From positions 2,666,001-2,730,000 of the forward strand of contig OY763490.2 in assembly GCA_963667505.2 (NCBI GenBank): 64,000 nt of DNA. Reading direction: 5' to 3'. Position 1 is the stretch's first letter, and every line of letters begins with the position of its first letter. This document shows, one piece after another, positions 17,432-26,754 of this stretch. This DNA is from Aldehydirespirator sp963667505. Lineage in GTDB: Bacteria > Actinomycetota > Acidimicrobiia > Acidimicrobiales > Aldehydirespiratoraceae. Under the pieces are notes generated by a model. It was not told the DNA's origin, did not search any database, and saw only the letters and a program-made list of their open reading frames with translations. A program made the translations under genes and the position numbers.

Positions 17432-17899
17432 TCAATGACTGGTGCGAGCCTTGCTCCTACGCCGGGGGCGATGACGGTGGGGGGCGGCCGATCCGGTGAT
17501 TGGGCCGGTGTAGTTGCCTCCGCTTCCGCACCATTCTCCAGTGGCGCGCCAGAACTCGTAGTGGAGCAGCCATTCGCAGGTCCAAGGCAGGATGGTCTCG
17601 GCGATTGGATCGCCCGGCGACCACTGGTCGGGCTCGTGAAGGCAGAGTCTGCCGTCTGGATAGATGTGGGGCAGATGGCCGTCAGCATCGACGACAAGCT
17701 TCGGGCGACGCACGTAGACGCTCGGGGGATGCGGTGGCGCATAGCGGAGGTCTACAAGGTATTGCCTGCTGACCTCACTGGGTTGGAACTCACCGGTCCA
17801 TCGAAGCCTTCCAGGCTTCAGCGTTGACTGCCCGTGCGGGTAGCGACAGTTGAGCAGCTTAGCTTCGCGAATGAGCGCGAGGAGGCGTCTAGGGGCCAT
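17432..17899 (-). CDS. E2-like conjugating-enzyme-fold protein of short type II CBASS
   Basis: A 155-residue protein with the bacterial E2-like pattern: a beta-meander (RQYLVDLRYAPPHPPSVYV), then HLPHIYPDGRLCLHEPDQW with the candidate active Cys86, then PWTCEWLLHYEFWRATGEW. Stand-alone E2-like proteins of this kind accompany CD-NTases in short type II CBASS operons, where they modify the CD-NTase without an E1 partner. It overlaps the CD-NTase gene by 11 bp. The basic tail (RHRPRRRSKARTSH) is species-specific. No E1 (ThiF-like) or JAB protease gene is present nearby. Confidence 0.78.
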   Translation of the reverse strand: MAPRRLLALIREAKLLNCRYPHGQSTLKPGRLRWTGEFQPSEVSRQYLVDLRYAPPHPPSVYVRRPKLVVDADGHLPHIYPDGRLCLHEPDQWSPGDPIAETILPWTCEWLLHYEFWRATGEWCGSGGNYTGPITGSAAPHRHRPRRRSKARTSH

Positions 17900-19019
17900 G
17901 GAAGCGGTGGGGTTGAATCTTGGTGCGGCTCCTTGGGGTCAATCCCCCGCGCTGGGTGACACCGAGGACGCCAGCTGGGACTAGGGATGAGAGGCCCGCT
18001 CCAACTCGCTTGGCTCCCGCCTGCACGGGTGCAGCACCGAGTGCAGTGCCCAGGGATCTGACTGCTTCGTCGACGCCGTTGCTGGTGGCCCACCGGTCGG
18101 TATCGGCTATCAGAGCATCGATCCACCGATCGAAGTGCTTCTTGCGGTCCGGGTTGGTGTTCCACTTGTCCGCGAAGTTCTCTTCCTGGTGGGCGGGGTT
18201 GGGAACCCACAGCTCGCCATGGCGCCTTTCGATGTGGGAGGGGAGGCCGCGTGCGACCTTTCGGTACGCCTCGAAGAGGTCGCTGTCGCCGCCGTAGGCG
18301 TGGGTCGCCAGGGTCGTGATGAGAATGGAGGCTGGCTTGTCGTGAGGGTTGTCCCGGAAGAACGTGTCACGGTGCAGCTTCAACAGCTGCACCACCCGTT
18401 GCAGGGTGGTTCTCACCAGCCACCGAGGAACGTCCTCGACGTCTCGGTTCAGCGCCGCAGCCAGCTGCGCTCTGCCGACGTCGACGATGTCGCCCATGGA
18501 GTTCCAGAACCAGTTGGCGTATCCGATCGGGTTGCTGTGCTGCCACCGGAACAGGTCTCGGTCTGACAGCAGGACAGCGGTGGCGTCGCCGTCGGGATCG
18601 GGGATGACGGGCAGCACGTCCATGTGGAAGCTGTCGCCCGAATAGACGAGTTCCCAGCAGCGGCCCCGCTCCTTGAGTGTCGGGTTCCCGTTGTCGGCTC
18701 CCCGGGCGGTGATGTAGGCCCTCAACAGCTGCCCAGCCTGGGCGCGGAGTTCGTCCTGGGTGATCGACTCCTTGGCCAGGTATCGGAGGAAGACCAAATC
18801 GATGTCGAAGTCGCCTCCCGCGACCGGCCGCAGCACCGTTCCCAGCCGGAACGAGCCCTGTGGATAGACGTCGGGATCTCCGATGCCCACGGCGACGAGC
18901 CACCGGCCGAGGTCCTCGTATCGGAGAACTGCGAGTTCATACTGCGGGAGCGAGATGTCGAGTTCCTCGACTGAGGCGACGAGCAGTCGCGAGATCATCT
19001 GAAGGTTGTCATTGGACAT
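17889..19019 (-). CDS. cGAS/DncV-like nucleotidyltransferase (CD-NTase)
   Basis: This 376-residue protein has the CD-NTase active site: Gly55-Ser56 (YPQGSFRLGT), then 13 residues to Asp70, Asp72 and Asp74 (GGDFDIDLVF), and Asp134 in FHMDVLPV. These bind metal and nucleotides for synthesis of a cyclic oligonucleotide second messenger during phage infection. The start at 19019 (MSNDNLQMIS) has a GGAG ribosome site; the longer frame is non-coding. The C-terminal 50 residues are flexible, as expected if the C-terminus is an E2 target. The gene follows a truncated nuclease-helicase by 56 bp and overlaps the E2-like gene. Confidence 0.85.
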   Translation of the reverse strand: MSNDNLQMISRLLVASVEELDISLPQYELAVLRYEDLGRWLVAVGIGDPDVYPQGSFRLGTVLRPVAGGDFDIDLVFLRYLAKESITQDELRAQAGQLLRAYITARGADNGNPTLKERGRCWELVYSGDSFHMDVLPVIPDPDGDATAVLLSDRDLFRWQHSNPIGYANWFWNSMGDIVDVGRAQLAAALNRDVEDVPRWLVRTTLQRVVQLLKLHRDTFFRDNPHDKPASILITTLATHAYGGDSDLFEAYRKVARGLPSHIERRHGELWVPNPAHQEENFADKWNTNPDRKKHFDRWIDALIADTDRWATSNGVDEAVRSLGTALGAAPVQAGAKRVGAGLSSLVPAGVLGVTQRGGLTPRSRTKIQPHRFHGP

Positions 19020-19075
19020 TGGTGAACTCCTTGCCATAGAAGGGGGTGTACAGAGATGGGAAGTGCTGGAAGAAA

Positions 19076-22000
19076 CTAGGCGCCGTCGGATGCCTGGTTG
19101 CCCATGACCTTGTTGAACAGCGGCCCGGCGTGGTCCGCTCCCATGTCGGCGTAGGTGCCGGCGATGATCTCGGCCTCGACGGCGAGGTGTCGCAGCGCCC
19201 GGTCCATGCCGGCGGTCTTGGCGGTGTCCTCGACTGCGTAGACGGCCTCGCGGGCGGGCTCGATGACCGGCAGGAAGTCGCGGCGGGTGATGCGCTCCCA
19301 GTTCTGCTTGAACTTGTTGGGCGGGTCGACGGCGCTCTTGACGGCGGCGAGGTCCTCTATGCCCGAGAGCCAGTTGCCCGCCGCGATGCGCTGGTGCAGC
19401 ATCGCTGCGTTCATCCACAACAGCGCGGCGATGGTGCATCCGTCAGCTTGTCCCTTGCGCTTGGCGGGGTCGAGGTTGTCGAGTCCGAAGTGCGCGTCGA
19501 GCGCCGCTGCGAGGCCGTCGTCTCGCAGGTGCCGCGACGCCTCGGCCACGGCGCCTTCGAGCAGGTTCAGGTCGCGTTTGACGCGGTCGGAGGTGAGGCC
19601 GGAGCGTTCCAGCAGGTTGACCCCGATCTTGTGGCCGGTCGCCTCGTCGACTTTCGCCAGGGTGCCCTGCATGTTCGCTTCACGGCGCTCCTTGGCGCGC
19701 TGGCGGCGGCGGCGGCGCTCCTCGGCGCGCTCTGCCTTGGTCGGCTGCAGCCGCCCCGGCGGCGGGCCGCCGCCGGGGGCGGGCTTGTTGTTGACCATGT
19801 CCGAGGCGTGCTTCTTGGACTTGGTGACGCTGACCGGCCCCAGCTCCAGGCCGGGGCCGGTGGGCTTGTCGCGTTGGATGGTGTCGGAGCGGAGCTCCAC
19901 GCCGCCGTCGGGCAGTGGCTTGGCTGTGACTATCTGGGTGGGCTCCGTGTCCGGCTCCCACGCGGAGGCGTCCGCCGGCAGCGGCTCGAGTCCTGCCTGG
20001 GCGGGGGTCATGGAGCCGTCGGCGACGGACTCCGCTGCATCCTCCGCCGCGTACAGGCCCCGGCCGCGGTGCAGCCGATGGGTGATGCGGCCCGAGCCGT
20101 GGGCCACCACCGCGACGTGGCTGGCGACCTCCGGGCCGCCGTCGGGCGCCTCGGCGGGCAGGTACACCGTCATCAGCTCGGCCAGCTCGGCCTCTATGCG
20201 GGTGTCGTGGGCTCGCAGCGCCTGCAGCACCTGCCCGAGGACCTCCCAGCCCTCGTCGGGGCGGCTCTGGGACAGCCACGTCTCGGCGTCGGCGTTGACG
20301 GGCACCACCACCGGGCAGATGATGTAGCCGAGCTCCTTGTCGGCGTTGAGGCGCATCGCCCGCCCGACGGCCTGCACCACGTCGACGGGGCTTCTGCGGG
20401 GCTCCAGGAACGCGACGGCGCTCAGCGACGGGGCGTCGGTGCCCTCACCGAAGACGCCGACGTTGAACACGCTGTGCGGCGCTTCGGGGGTGCCCTCGGC
20501 GAGGCGCTTCTTGGCGTGGTCTCGGCTGGCGGTGTTGTGGGACGCGTCGAGGTGCTCGGCGGTGAGCTCCGCCGCCGGCGCGCCGGCGGGCATCCGGTCC
20601 ACTACGTAGGCGCGGGCGGTGTCGGTGCGCAGCGCCTCCGAGAGCGCCTTGGACTTGGCGATCCTGTTGCAGAACGCGATCGCCGACGACAGCTGCGGGG
20701 CGTCGCCGGTGTCGCTGTGGGTGCCGCCGGCCATGGCCAGAGCGAACCCGAGGCCGCGGATGTAGTCCACCGTCGTCGGTGCGCCGTTGCGGCCTGCTGC
20801 GGCGTCGGCCTGGTCCTGCTGGCGGGCCATGTTGACAGCGGCGTCGTAGGCGGCCTTGTCGCCGACGGCCAGCGCGATGATCCGGTAGTCGCAGAGCCAT
20901 CCGTTGGCGACCGCGTCGGCGTAGCTGCGGCGGTACAGGTCCACCCCGAAGGTGGCCTCGTCGTCCATCGACCGGACCACCCAGTCCTCGCCGCTGGCCC
21001 GGGCCGGTGCCGGGTCGTGCAGCTTCGGGGTGGCCGTCTGGTAGACGCGGTACCCGGGCCGGGAACAGCTCCTGGTCGTGGCACGCTACGAACTCCCGCA
21101 GCCGCTCCTCTGTTGTGGCGCTGCGGCGGGCGCGGCGTATCCCGGCGGTGCGGTGCGCCTCGTCGCAGACCAGCACCTGAACGGTCGTGCCGGTCGCCTG
21201 CAGCGCCTCCGAGACGCGCCCGGCGCTCTGGTAGGTGCCGAAGACGACGTTGAGCCCGCTCGCGGGCCCCGGCTCCCGTATCCATTCGGCGATCTTGTCG
21301 GGGTCGGTAGTGACCTGCCCCTTCACAGCGGAGGCGGCGACGCTGCCCGTGTCCAGCGTCGGATCCTTGGCTAGGTCTCGGTCCTCCTCGCTGTCGGGGT
21401 CGCGGCCGGCGGTCTGGTCCGAGCAGACCGCCAGCGCCCTCAGCGGGCGGGAAGCGTGCTGCATGTACTCCCGGCGCAGCTGCGCCACCAGCGCGATGGA
21501 CGGGCACAGCACCACCGAGGCCTGGTCGGGGTGGGTGAGCTCCTCGACGATCCGCAGCGATACGCGGGTCTTCCCGGACCCGCAGGGGAGCACGATCTTG
21601 CCGCGGGCCTGCCCCAGAGGGCTGCCGCCCGTTTCGGAGGCGGCGTGCTCGCGGAGGATCCTCACGCTCTCGGCGACGGCCTCGTCCTGCATGCTCTGCC
21701 TCGACTGGACGCCCTCGCCGCCGGCGCCGTCCGCGTCGGCGGCGGCGTCTATCTGCGCGCGCAGGTCCGCGGCGGCGTTCACCAGCCTGATGTCGTCATG
21801 TCCGCCCAGCCGCAGCATTGTCCTGGCGTTCGTGGCGAAGGCGACTGCGCCGTTGGTCACGAACCAGCGCTCCGCCCAGCTGTCCCTGCCGGCCTCGGCC
21901 ACGAACTTCGACGCCTCTCCCTTGCGGATGTCTGCGCCGGCTCCGCCGACGTCGAGGCGGCGCTTCTTGCACTCGATCGCCACCATCGCTGCGTCGGAGC

Positions 22001-22250
22001 GGCGACGGGCCACCAAGTCGATGCTCTCGGCCTCGAGGGCGGTGCCTGCGGGCCGGTCGGGCCAGTCCCTCCACCGCCAGCACTCGGCGATGTCCCACTC
22101 GGCGATGCGGGGGGCGGCCGCGGCCACGAGATGCTCGAACTCGATGCCGTCGGCGTCGTCGTCGCTGGCGGCGAGAGCGTCGATCTCGGCCAGCAGCCCT
22201 TCCAGAGCGTCGATCTCGGCGGACGGTGCAGTGCTTTGTGCGGCGGTCAC
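19076..22250 (-). pseudogene. Mrr-like nuclease/helicase of type ISP architecture, frameshifted and lacking its methyltransferase domain
   Basis: Two frames give one protein of about 1,058 residues. The start is GTG 22250 with a GGGAG site. Residues 40-110 carry a PD-ExK nuclease (ending AMVAIECKKRR), followed by Walker A (LPCGSGKTRVSLR) and the DEAH box VLVCDEAHRT. The frame breaks in the run at 21053-21055, where one extra base is present; the other frame continues YRVYQTATPKLHDP, then helicase motif VI as DVVQAVGRAMRL. The protein ends GPLFNKVMGNQASDGA at a TAG. In type ISP enzymes this segment leads directly into the N6-methyltransferase (typically FYT next), so the whole modification half is missing. 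The CBASS-like genes begin 56 bp later. Confidence 0.75.
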
Positions 22251-22449
22251 TGGACGCTCCCTGCCGACAGCGGGGCGGAACCCGCAGCCTTCGTTCCGTG
22301 TAGCGAAATCATCACCCGATTCTACTGTTGCTCTGTCCGCCGCCCTGAACGACCGGTGTTCGGGCACCGTCGAAGGGGCGACGGACAGCGGCGTCCAGCG
22401 TCCGTGTGCACGGCCCCGGAACGTAGCCTCGAACACCGCAGCCGCAACC

Positions 22450-22761
22450 GCGGCGTTGCCAGTTCGCTACCACCGACGCAGCGTCGTCGAGTCCGTCATC
22501 GGCAAACTCAAGAAACAAGGCCTCGGCGGTGCCGCATGCCAAGCATTCGGGCTCGCCGCCAACACCCTCGCCGCGGCCGCCAACATCGTCGCCTACAACA
22601 AGAAGCTCACAGCCAAGAAAAAGCGCAAGAAGCGCAGGCAGAAGGCCCAGAAGCGCACAACGGCCATCATCGCTCTCCTAACCGCCGACACACCCCGAAC
22701 AGCTCCCACCGCCCAACCAGCCGCCAACGACGCCGAAACACCGACCAGGGCTCCCCCCTAA
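22450..22761 (+). pseudogene. C-terminal remnant of a DDE-type transposase
   Basis: A frame reading RYHRRSVVESVIGKLKKQGL followed by NTLAAAANIVAYNKKL and a very basic tail resembles the last catalytic-Glu helix of DDE transposases (VES..GKLK). No N-terminal part, inverted repeats or start is visible, so this is a fragment. It occupies much of the gap 22251-22930 between the helicase gene and the att-like repeat; the rest of that gap shows no gene. Confidence 0.45.
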
Positions 22762-22930
22762 CCGCCGAGCGGCCAGCCCGCAGGCATCACACCCCGGCGA
22801 CGGCACCATGCGCCAGCCGCGCAAAGCCGCCGGAACGGCGCCGACGCGCCCCAGAGCGGCTCCAGCGGGCTGGCGGCAGCGCGCGCGAACCAATATCCCG
22901 AACACAACCCCCCAAAAGGTGAAGTGTCCA

Positions 22931-22975
22931 TGGTGGCGGGGGTAGGAATTGAACCTACGACCTTCGGGTTATGAG
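22931..22975 (-). repeat. 45-bp duplicate of the tRNA-fMet 3' end (att-like site)
   Basis: This segment is identical over 45 bp to 27936-27980, the anticodon loop through the CCA end of the initiator tRNA-Met gene, and the match ends exactly at both borders. It cannot be a functional tRNA because the 5' half is absent. Such duplication is what a tyrosine recombinase leaves when an element integrates into the 3' part of a tRNA gene, so 22931-22975 marks the far end of an island. Confidence 0.9.
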
Positions 22976-23009
22976 TTGCCTCCGGACCGTGTCGAGCTGT
23001 ACCGAGCTG

Positions 23010-23030
23010 TGTCAGAAAGAGCTTCTGACA
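23010..23030. repeat. Perfect 8-bp inverted repeat just inside the island end
   Basis: TGTCAGAA-AGAGC-TTCTGACA lies 34 bp inside the att-like repeat and 142 bp beyond the protease gene stop. It may be a transcription terminator stem for the minus-strand island genes, although it has no U-run, or an arm-type site of the lost recombinase. Confidence 0.4.
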
Positions 23031-23171
23031 TTGGCTTTCGCGAATTCGCTGTGCCGGATGATGCCTGTGGATAACGACCCGTGCCGCCTCGTCCGTTAGA
23101 AGCGTCGATCAACGGGCGAGCGACGCAGAGGCCAGTCTACCGCCAAACGCCTGTTCGACCCTGACCATCGA

Positions 23172-25733
23172 CTATCCGCGCACACGCACTCTCTCGCGCA
23201 TCTGTTCGCGTACTGCGATGTCCGCCTCGATGGCGGTTTCGAGTGTGGCCACTAACGCGAACCGGATGTCGTCCTCAAGTGCTCCGGCCCCTGCCCGGGC
23301 CGTCACCGAAACTCCGAATCTGTCACCGTCGCCAAACACCGGCGCATCGGTGCCGTCGAGAAGCTCGTGCTGGATGGTGCCGCGCACCGCTGCCTGGCTG
23401 TGGACCTCAGCCCGATCGAGTTCGAGCAGTTTCTGGCTCGTCTTCGGAATCTCAAGTGCGAGTCGGGCGCGGCGGTACGCCTGGTGTCTCGGGTTGATCG
23501 GCGAGAACCATGCCAAGGTGAGCCGGAGGCGGCGCCGGTGTGTCGACGCACGGAGTCCGTCCGGAAGTGGGATTTCGAAGAACGCCTGTTCGTCGGCACC
23601 GAGAACATCGGTTGCCACCAGGGTCGCCCGGTGCGGCTCGTCACGGAACAGCCATGAGGGCGACACACGCCCGTAGCCGAGAAGTCGGCTCAGCCCACCG
23701 CGGCGCGCCGTACCCGCGATCCCCGCTTCAGTCTCCCAGGGTGTCGGCTCGCCCCAGCTTGCCGCGTGTACGACGAGTGCCTTTGTCAACACGGTCAGGG
23801 ACTCATCTGGCACAGTGTCGTCGCCGCGGTCAGCTTGCAATAGTTCCAGTCGATCGAGGACATCTGATGCGAATCTCGTGACGTGGGCCGTCGCATTGCT
23901 CGTGCCTCGCCAGTAATGGGCTGAGGCCGTTGAGCCAGCGGAGCCGGGCTGAGCGACGAGTATGCCGGGCCCTGTCACGACGTTGTCGACCGGCAGCAGC
24001 TCTCGTACTGGTTGACCCTCATCGAAGCCCTCCCTGTATATCTGGCGCCCGCCCGGCGCGAATACCTCCGGCTTCACCGAACGCGCGAAACCGCGCCCAA
24101 CCGCTGAGTACAACGCTGGTGAGCCGGCCTCTGCTGGCTCGACACGGTTTGCTGCCGTCACGACCGCGTCACTTCGATCCGAATTGAGGGCGCCGACCGT
24201 CAGGGAGTTGATCGATTCGGCCGGTGAGAGAAGCCGGCGATCGATCAGGTCGTCAACTATCGCCCGCCGAAGATCGGTCCTGAGATCGCCGGTCTGAGGC
24301 TGGTAGGAGATTGGTTGAGGATGATTGCCCGCAGAGACGACAAACAGCAGGTCGTAGCGGTCAGCGAGATAGTCCAGCAGCCGAGCCAGAGGGCTGAGGC
24401 GATGCGCCAAGTGACGGTCCGGGTCACCAATCGAGAGGTTCACCAGCTTCACGCTGGGAGCAGTCGGCAGATTGTCGCCTTCACCCTCGCACATGCGCAC
24501 GATGGCGCGGTGTATGACATCGCAGATCAATTCGGTCGTTGGGTATCGCTCGGGATCGTCGTCACGGTCGGGTGCTTCCAGGATCGGGCGGATGTACAAC
24601 GGGCGTCCCAGTGCTTCGGCGCGTGCCGCTGATAGGTCACCGTGGATGATGACCGACGCCATTGCCGTCCCGTGCTGGCGGTGCTGCGCCGGATAGAACT
24701 GTTCGCGTTCGTCCGGGTCGTCAACGATGAGACGACCCGCGAGCAGGTCGTGGTTCGACATGGGTAACCCATCAAGCAGCGCGATCCGGGGTGATCCTGT
24801 CGGTGGCGGAGCACCAGTTCTGACCGCGGGTGACTCGCCTACAGCATCGAGGCGACGAACCGAGGTCTGCGTGCTTCGATGTAGATGCATCACCTGCTTC
24901 GCGCTCACGAGACCGTCGGGATCCCCTGAGGAGAAGGACTTCACTTCCCCGACAGGAAGTTCAACGAGCAGCGCGTGATAATCGATGCCCTCAATCACAC
25001 ACTCGTTGATCACTGTTCCCCCACAAGCCTCGGCTTGGTCACGAATGCGGCGACTCGCCTCGTCACGGGCCTCTGGGTCCCGGCGATACCAGAGTTCGAC
25101 CTCGACCGAGATGTGTTCGACGCGCTCCAACTCCGCCGCCTGAACGGCGGCGTCGAGGGACTGCGTCAACCGATCTTGGGGCCCCCAGGCCCGCACGTCT
25201 TCGACCTGCTGAGTGAAGACCTTCCTCCATGGCCGGGGAAGCCGGACGGATCGGTCGTCCTTGAACCGCGCCCACATCGACAGAAGCTCCCTAACCGCGT
25301 CCGCGTCAGTGAACACGAAGTACACGGTCGACTTGAGCGACATGGACTCGGTCCGCCGGTACTCATCAGCACCCCTCGGCTTTCTCAACGAGTGGAAGTC
25401 GTCGTCTGGCAATCGCTCGTCAGCGTCCTCGAACAGGAACTCGAGACCCTCGATGTTCTCGACCTTGTCGAGGAACGAGTCGACTGAATGCGCCACCTCG
25501 ATCACGACAACGAGTTCGGGTTCCTCCGACCCAACCGCGGTTTCGACCCGTATCCGCTCGGCATCGAACGCCTTGCGGATTGCCACCCAGCCCGGATCCC
25601 GCCGCGTGGTCTGGTCGCCGTGCTCAGGCGTGTGAAGACGCGGGCGAGGAGTCGGCTTCGGCGGGGGCATCGGCTCCTTCCGCGTCGCCTCAAGCACCAG
25701 CCATGGCGGTGCTATTGCTTCTGCTGCCGCCAC
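23172..25733 (-). CDS. ietS: Subtilisin-like serine protease of an IetAS-type pair
   Basis: An 853-residue S8-family protein. The catalytic triad is visible: Asp321 (RIALLDGLP), His354 (HRQHGTAMASV), Ser612 (RGTSNATAHV), with the oxyanion Asn470 (VVSAGNHP). About 300 residues precede the protease domain and a beta-rich domain follows it; no signal peptide is present, so it is cytoplasmic. It overlaps the end of the AAA ATPase gene by 22 bp. This pairing and gene order match IetAS, known as a plasmid stability locus in Agrobacterium and as an antiphage system. The GTG at 25733 gives the longest frame; ATG 25670 (MPPPKPTPRPR), with GGAAGGAG just upstream, is an alternative start. Confidence 0.85.
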   Translation of the reverse strand: MAAAEAIAPPWLVLEATRKEPMPPPKPTPRPRLHTPEHGDQTTRRDPGWVAIRKAFDAERIRVETAVGSEEPELVVVIEVAHSVDSFLDKVENIEGLEFLFEDADERLPDDDFHSLRKPRGADEYRRTESMSLKSTVYFVFTDADAVRELLSMWARFKDDRSVRLPRPWRKVFTQQVEDVRAWGPQDRLTQSLDAAVQAAELERVEHISVEVELWYRRDPEARDEASRRIRDQAEACGGTVINECVIEGIDYHALLVELPVGEVKSFSSGDPDGLVSAKQVMHLHRSTQTSVRRLDAVGESPAVRTGAPPPTGSPRIALLDGLPMSNHDLLAGRLIVDDPDEREQFYPAQHRQHGTAMASVIIHGDLSAARAEALGRPLYIRPILEAPDRDDDPERYPTTELICDVIHRAIVRMCEGEGDNLPTAPSVKLVNLSIGDPDRHLAHRLSPLARLLDYLADRYDLLFVVSAGNHPQPISYQPQTGDLRTDLRRAIVDDLIDRRLLSPAESINSLTVGALNSDRSDAVVTAANRVEPAEAGSPALYSAVGRGFARSVKPEVFAPGGRQIYREGFDEGQPVRELLPVDNVVTGPGILVAQPGSAGSTASAHYWRGTSNATAHVTRFASDVLDRLELLQADRGDDTVPDESLTVLTKALVVHAASWGEPTPWETEAGIAGTARRGGLSRLLGYGRVSPSWLFRDEPHRATLVATDVLGADEQAFFEIPLPDGLRASTHRRRLRLTLAWFSPINPRHQAYRRARLALEIPKTSQKLLELDRAEVHSQAAVRGTIQHELLDGTDAPVFGDGDRFGVSVTARAGAGALEDDIRFALVATLETAIEADIAVREQMRERVRVRG

Positions 25734-26668
25734 CTATCCAACCGTTCTCGTGCCGTCCGTCTCAGGTCGGCATCGGGGAGGCCGAGGACGTAGCGGCGAC
25801 GAATATCGAGCAGGACGTCTTCGACCTCGGAGTAGCTCGCACCTGCCATGGTCTTCGCGATCGTCTCAGGGGTCACGCCGAAGCCGTGACCGCGCTTCGC
25901 CTGTCGTTCGACGAACCGACAGATCTCCGCCTGCGACGGCGCCGGCAGAGTTACGTGCACCTGGAACCGGCGCCCGGCAGCGCGGTCCAGTACTTCCGGG
26001 TGGTTCGATGCCGTCACCAAGATCACATGGCTCGGGAGTCGATCAACGCCCAACAGGAGGGACGACACGACGCGCTTGAGCTCACCGGTGTCGTGGTCGT
26101 CCGCCCGCTCCTTGGCAATCGTGTCGAACTCATCAAGGAACAAGACGCACTCTCGCGATCTTACGAACTCGAACAGCGCAGCAAGCCGGCTGGCGGTCTC
26201 GCCGAGATAGCTGCTGATCAGCGCCTCGTAGGAAGCCACCAGCATCGGCGTCATCAGTTCGGCGGCGATGGCCTCCGCGAGGCTCGTTTTGCCGTTGCCG
26301 GGCGGGCCGACTAGCAGGAACCTGTGCCGGGGCTCGAGCCCGTGCGCCCTCAGCACATCACGTCGACGCTGCTCCTCAACGACCTCAGACACCAATGTCG
26401 CCGTCTCAGCCGACAGCGACAGGTCGGCCAGCCTTCGCCGCGGTACAACCTCCAGCAGCAGGCCGTCCTGGGTCACCGGCGGACTCTGGTAGCGTGCCGT
26501 CGCCGAAGACCCAGTCGTCGAGATGAGCTCTTCAAGCCGGTCAGCAACGAGATGATGCTGCTTCTTGCGCTCTTCGGCGATAACCGACTCGACCACCATC
26601 AGGAACCGCTGCCGGTCCCCCGAACGCTCAGCCTCGACGAGATTCAACAACAGATCTGAACGCGCCAT
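25712..26668 (-). CDS. ietA: AAA+ ATPase of an IetAS-type pair
   Basis: A 318-residue AAA+ protein with Walker A GPPGNGKTS (about residue 121), Walker B CVLFLDEFD (about 175-182), a sensor-1 VTASNHPEVLD and an arginine-finger region DRAAGRRFQVHV. The N-terminal 100 residues are a helical domain likely to contact the protease. The start at 26668 has a strong GAGGAGG site 6 nt upstream. The closest partner is the S8 protease that follows with a 22-bp overlap; the ATPase probably holds the protease inactive or delivers substrates. The genes lie inside the tRNA-fMet-bordered island. Confidence 0.87.
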   Translation of the reverse strand: MARSDLLLNLVEAERSGDRQRFLMVVESVIAEERKKQHHLVADRLEELISTTGSSATARYQSPPVTQDGLLLEVVPRRRLADLSLSAETATLVSEVVEEQRRRDVLRAHGLEPRHRFLLVGPPGNGKTSLAEAIAAELMTPMLVASYEALISSYLGETASRLAALFEFVRSRECVLFLDEFDTIAKERADDHDTGELKRVVSSLLLGVDRLPSHVILVTASNHPEVLDRAAGRRFQVHVTLPAPSQAEICRFVERQAKRGHGFGVTPETIAKTMAGASYSEVEDVLLDIRRRYVLGLPDADLRRTARERLDRWRQQKQ

Positions 26669-26754
26669 CCGCTGCCTCCTCTCAAGCGACGGTTCCTCCA
26701 GTATGGGCAACGGCTGTGACAGCCGCTGCCTCCTTGGGGTGGTGTGATTGTAGT

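Noticed and set aside
19020..19439. N-terminal extension of the CD-NTase frame
   Set aside because: It overlaps the helicase C-terminus in another frame and is His/Arg-rich; the ATG at 19019 has a proper ribosome site.
19046..21253. 735-residue plus-strand frame opposite the nuclease-helicase
   Set aside because: The opposite strand carries helicase motifs; this frame has no motifs and skewed Gly/Val/Arg composition.
22931..22975. Second tRNA-Met gene
   Set aside because: Only the 3' 45 nt are present; acceptor 5' strand, D arm and 5' anticodon stem are missing.
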